Origin: Bacteroidota bacterium
GTDB taxonomy: Bacteria > Bacteroidota > Bacteroidia > Chitinophagales > Chitinophagaceae
Direction: 5' to 3'
NCBI GenBank assembly: GCA_023433755.1
Contig: JAEYUA010000218.1
Coordinates: 1-7,788 of the forward strand
DNA length: 7,788 nt
A program made the translations under genes and the position numbers. How positions within the stretch are numbered: position 1 is the first letter of the stretch; each line of letters begins with the position of its first letter. The notes under the pieces are model-generated. The model was not told the DNA's origin and did not search any database. It saw nothing but the letters and a program-made list of their open reading frames with translations. Below are positions 6,996 to 7,788 of the stretch, in pieces.

Positions 6996-7042
6996 TGCGG
7001 AAGAGATATATTTTCTCCTCCGCAATTTTTTCTCTTTTTTTT
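6996..7042 (+). terminator. Terminator-like hairpin with T-tract in front of the glutamate-synthase-domain gene
   Basis: TGCGGAAGAG (6996-7005) pairs with CTCCTCCGCA (7015-7024) around a 9-base loop, with one mismatch (A-C on the plus strand, G-U on the minus strand). On the plus strand a T-rich tract (7026-7042) follows, as in a Rho-independent terminator, yet no plus-strand gene is seen upstream. On the minus strand it lies in the leader, 20 bases before the ATG, with TTTT after it, and could limit read-through from the Rnk/GreA-like gene or hide the GGAGG it contains. Confidence 0.42.
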
Positions 7043-7060
7043 ATAGCCGGGAAGGCCACA

Positions 7061-7095
7061 GCCAATGGCCAATGGCCAATGGCCAAAAGCCAACA
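7061..7095. repeat. Five tandem heptamers, GCCAATG type
   Basis: The units are GCCAATG three times, then GCCAAAA and GCCAACA, preceded by a partial GGCCACA. The block lies between the stop codon of the Rnk/GreA-like gene and the glutamate-synthase-domain gene. Seven is not a multiple of three, so a change in copy number would shift any frame read through it. It does not overlap either gene with the starts chosen here. Confidence 0.85.
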
Positions 7096-7100
7096 GCTTC

Positions 7101-7514
7101 TTACACTTCCTGCCCTTCACTCAATTGGGTAATTGCCATTACCGTAAAATATCTCTTCTTCCCAGGCAATTCCCATACGATGTCTGATCCTCTCTTACTT
7201 CCAAGTAATGCTTTACCAATGGAAGAAAAAACAGAGACCTTACACTTGCGGTGATCATTAAATTCAGGCATCACCAGCGTATAGGTATAGTTCACCCTTG
7301 CGATCTTGTCGCGGATGATCACTTTGGAATGCAGGCGGATATGATCCCATGGAAATTCGGAATCCGGTACGGTCGCTGCCTTTTCGATGTCCTGCACCAG
7401 TTCCGCCATACCGGCTTTCCCGATGATGGAAGTGCGGTGTGTATTGATATATTGAATTAGTTCTGCATGGTCGCTTTCAGCCATTAATAGCTGCTCTTTT
7501 TCATGATGTTGCAT
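7101..7514 (-). CDS. Rnk/GreA-GreB-like RNA polymerase-associated protein, 137 aa
   Basis: Residues about 58-130 form a GreA/GreB C-terminal domain of FKBP fold: HIRLHSKVIIRD, then the VNYTYTLVMPEF strand pair, then VSVFSSIGKALLGSKRG (94-110) and DIVWELP, which align with the GreA stretch of type ISxxSPIGxALxGxxxGD. The N-terminal 50 residues form only a short helical arm, so the long coiled coil with the acidic tip that lets GreA stimulate RNA cleavage is missing. The size and layout match Rnk (about 136 residues in E. coli), which binds RNA polymerase without the cleavage activity. A role in tuning transcription is therefore likely, but its targets are unknown. It is the first of three minus-strand genes. 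The ATG at 7514 is used; a second ATG (M11) is possible. A strongly structured leader ends 7 bases before the start. Confidence 0.85.
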   Translation of the reverse strand: MQHHEKEQLLMAESDHAELIQYINTHRTSIIGKAGMAELVQDIEKAATVPDSEFPWDHIRLHSKVIIRDKIARVNYTYTLVMPEFNDHRKCKVSVFSSIGKALLGSKRGSDIVWELPGKKRYFTVMAITQLSEGQEV

Positions 7515-7521
7515 GATAAAC

Positions 7522-7606
7522 CCAGTTTAAAAATGAATAAGGAATGTTGAAACCGTAAAACCCGCTTAGCTAAGCGAGGAAACGGTGCCAAAGGCTTTCA
7601 AACTGG
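7522..7606 (-). promoter_or_regulatory. Structured leader upstream of the Rnk/GreA-like gene
   Basis: Read on the minus strand, this stretch can fold into a branched structure. The closing stem is CCAGTTT (7606-7600) with AAACTGG (7528-7522), and TTTGAAA/TTTCAA is an alternative inner extension. Inside are a GCC-TTT-GGC mini-hairpin (7595-7587), a stem ACCGT (7586-7582) with ACGGT (7556-7552), and within it a 14-bp perfect palindrome CGCTTAGCTAAGCG (7563-7576) extended by CC/GG. The closing stem ends 7 bases before the ATG, so folding could control translation. Leader-based control is known for greA in E. coli; whether this leader acts alike is inference. It could instead be a dispersed repeat. 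Confidence 0.5.
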
Positions 7607-7788
7607 AATAGTAGTAGAGACTGGAGCAAAAGGGATGAAACTCCGTAAAAGAACAGGTATAACAATCCTGCATGTTCAGCATGATGAACATGGGTGAATT
7701 GGAATTGATATTTGTTCTGTTCGATAACATTGATCCGCAAACTTAAGCAATTATATGGGGAGATGGTATAGAGGTAAGTTAAAAGTCG
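7607..7788. other. Upstream non-coding region with an 8-bp hairpin
   Basis: No long frame is present. CATGTTCA (7671-7678) pairs perfectly with TGAACATG (7685-7692) around a 6-base loop. An alternative weaker stem uses GAACA (7651-7655) with TGTTC (7673-7677) plus GG/CC, so the two cannot form together. On the minus strand a 41-codon frame runs from ATG at 7691 to TAA at 7566, ending inside the leader palindrome. No exact TAnnTTTG promoter box is seen for the Rnk/GreA-like gene. Confidence 0.35.

Noticed and set aside
6976..7086. 37-residue N-terminal extension of the glutamate-synthase-domain protein from a TTG
   Set aside because: It is encoded partly by the heptamer repeat and the hairpin, lacks family similarity, and the ATG at 6975 directly precedes the membrane helix.

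Overview
The window looks like a piece of a Bacteroidota chromosome, most likely from the Chitinophagaceae or a close relative. This rests on the family content: a long AsmA-like envelope protein with internal repeats, a stand-alone FMN glutamate-synthase-domain protein with N-terminal membrane helices, and a Rnk/GreA-like protein. A-rich start regions without clear Shine-Dalgarno sites and dispersed repeats with the CATCCTGAG...GAAGGATCT signature fit the same group. No taxonomic marker is present, so the family-level placement is inference.

Layout. (1) Bases 1-99, minus strand: the first 33 codons of a secreted alpha-amylase-type (GH13) enzyme, cut off by the window edge. (2) Bases 100-488: non-coding, with a run of small perfect hairpins and a curious collinear resemblance to part of 16S rRNA, then an 11-bp inverted repeat just before the next gene. 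(3) Bases 489-911, plus strand: an AT-rich gene for a small secreted protein of unknown function. (4) Bases 983-2014: a tandem array of a 331-bp palindromic element separated by AT-rich spacers (period 440-441), the first copy reduced to its right half. Each element is built from four hairpin modules. (5) Bases 2115-7514: three genes on the minus strand, read in the order Rnk/GreA-like protein, glutamate-synthase-domain protein, AsmA-like protein. (6) Bases 7515-7788: a structured leader upstream of the Rnk/GreA-like gene.

The three minus-strand genes are co-oriented. The gaps between them (125 and 217 bases) contain hairpins and a heptamer tandem repeat, so they need not form one tight operon. 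No shared pathway is evident: one protein probably acts on RNA polymerase, one is a membrane-anchored flavin/iron-sulphur oxidoreductase-type protein, and one is a periplasm-facing membrane-associated protein.

The features most worth a second look are the hairpin grammar of the repeat array, the structured leader before the Rnk/GreA-like gene, and the structured, partly rRNA-like stretch at 190-350. None is proven to be a new system.
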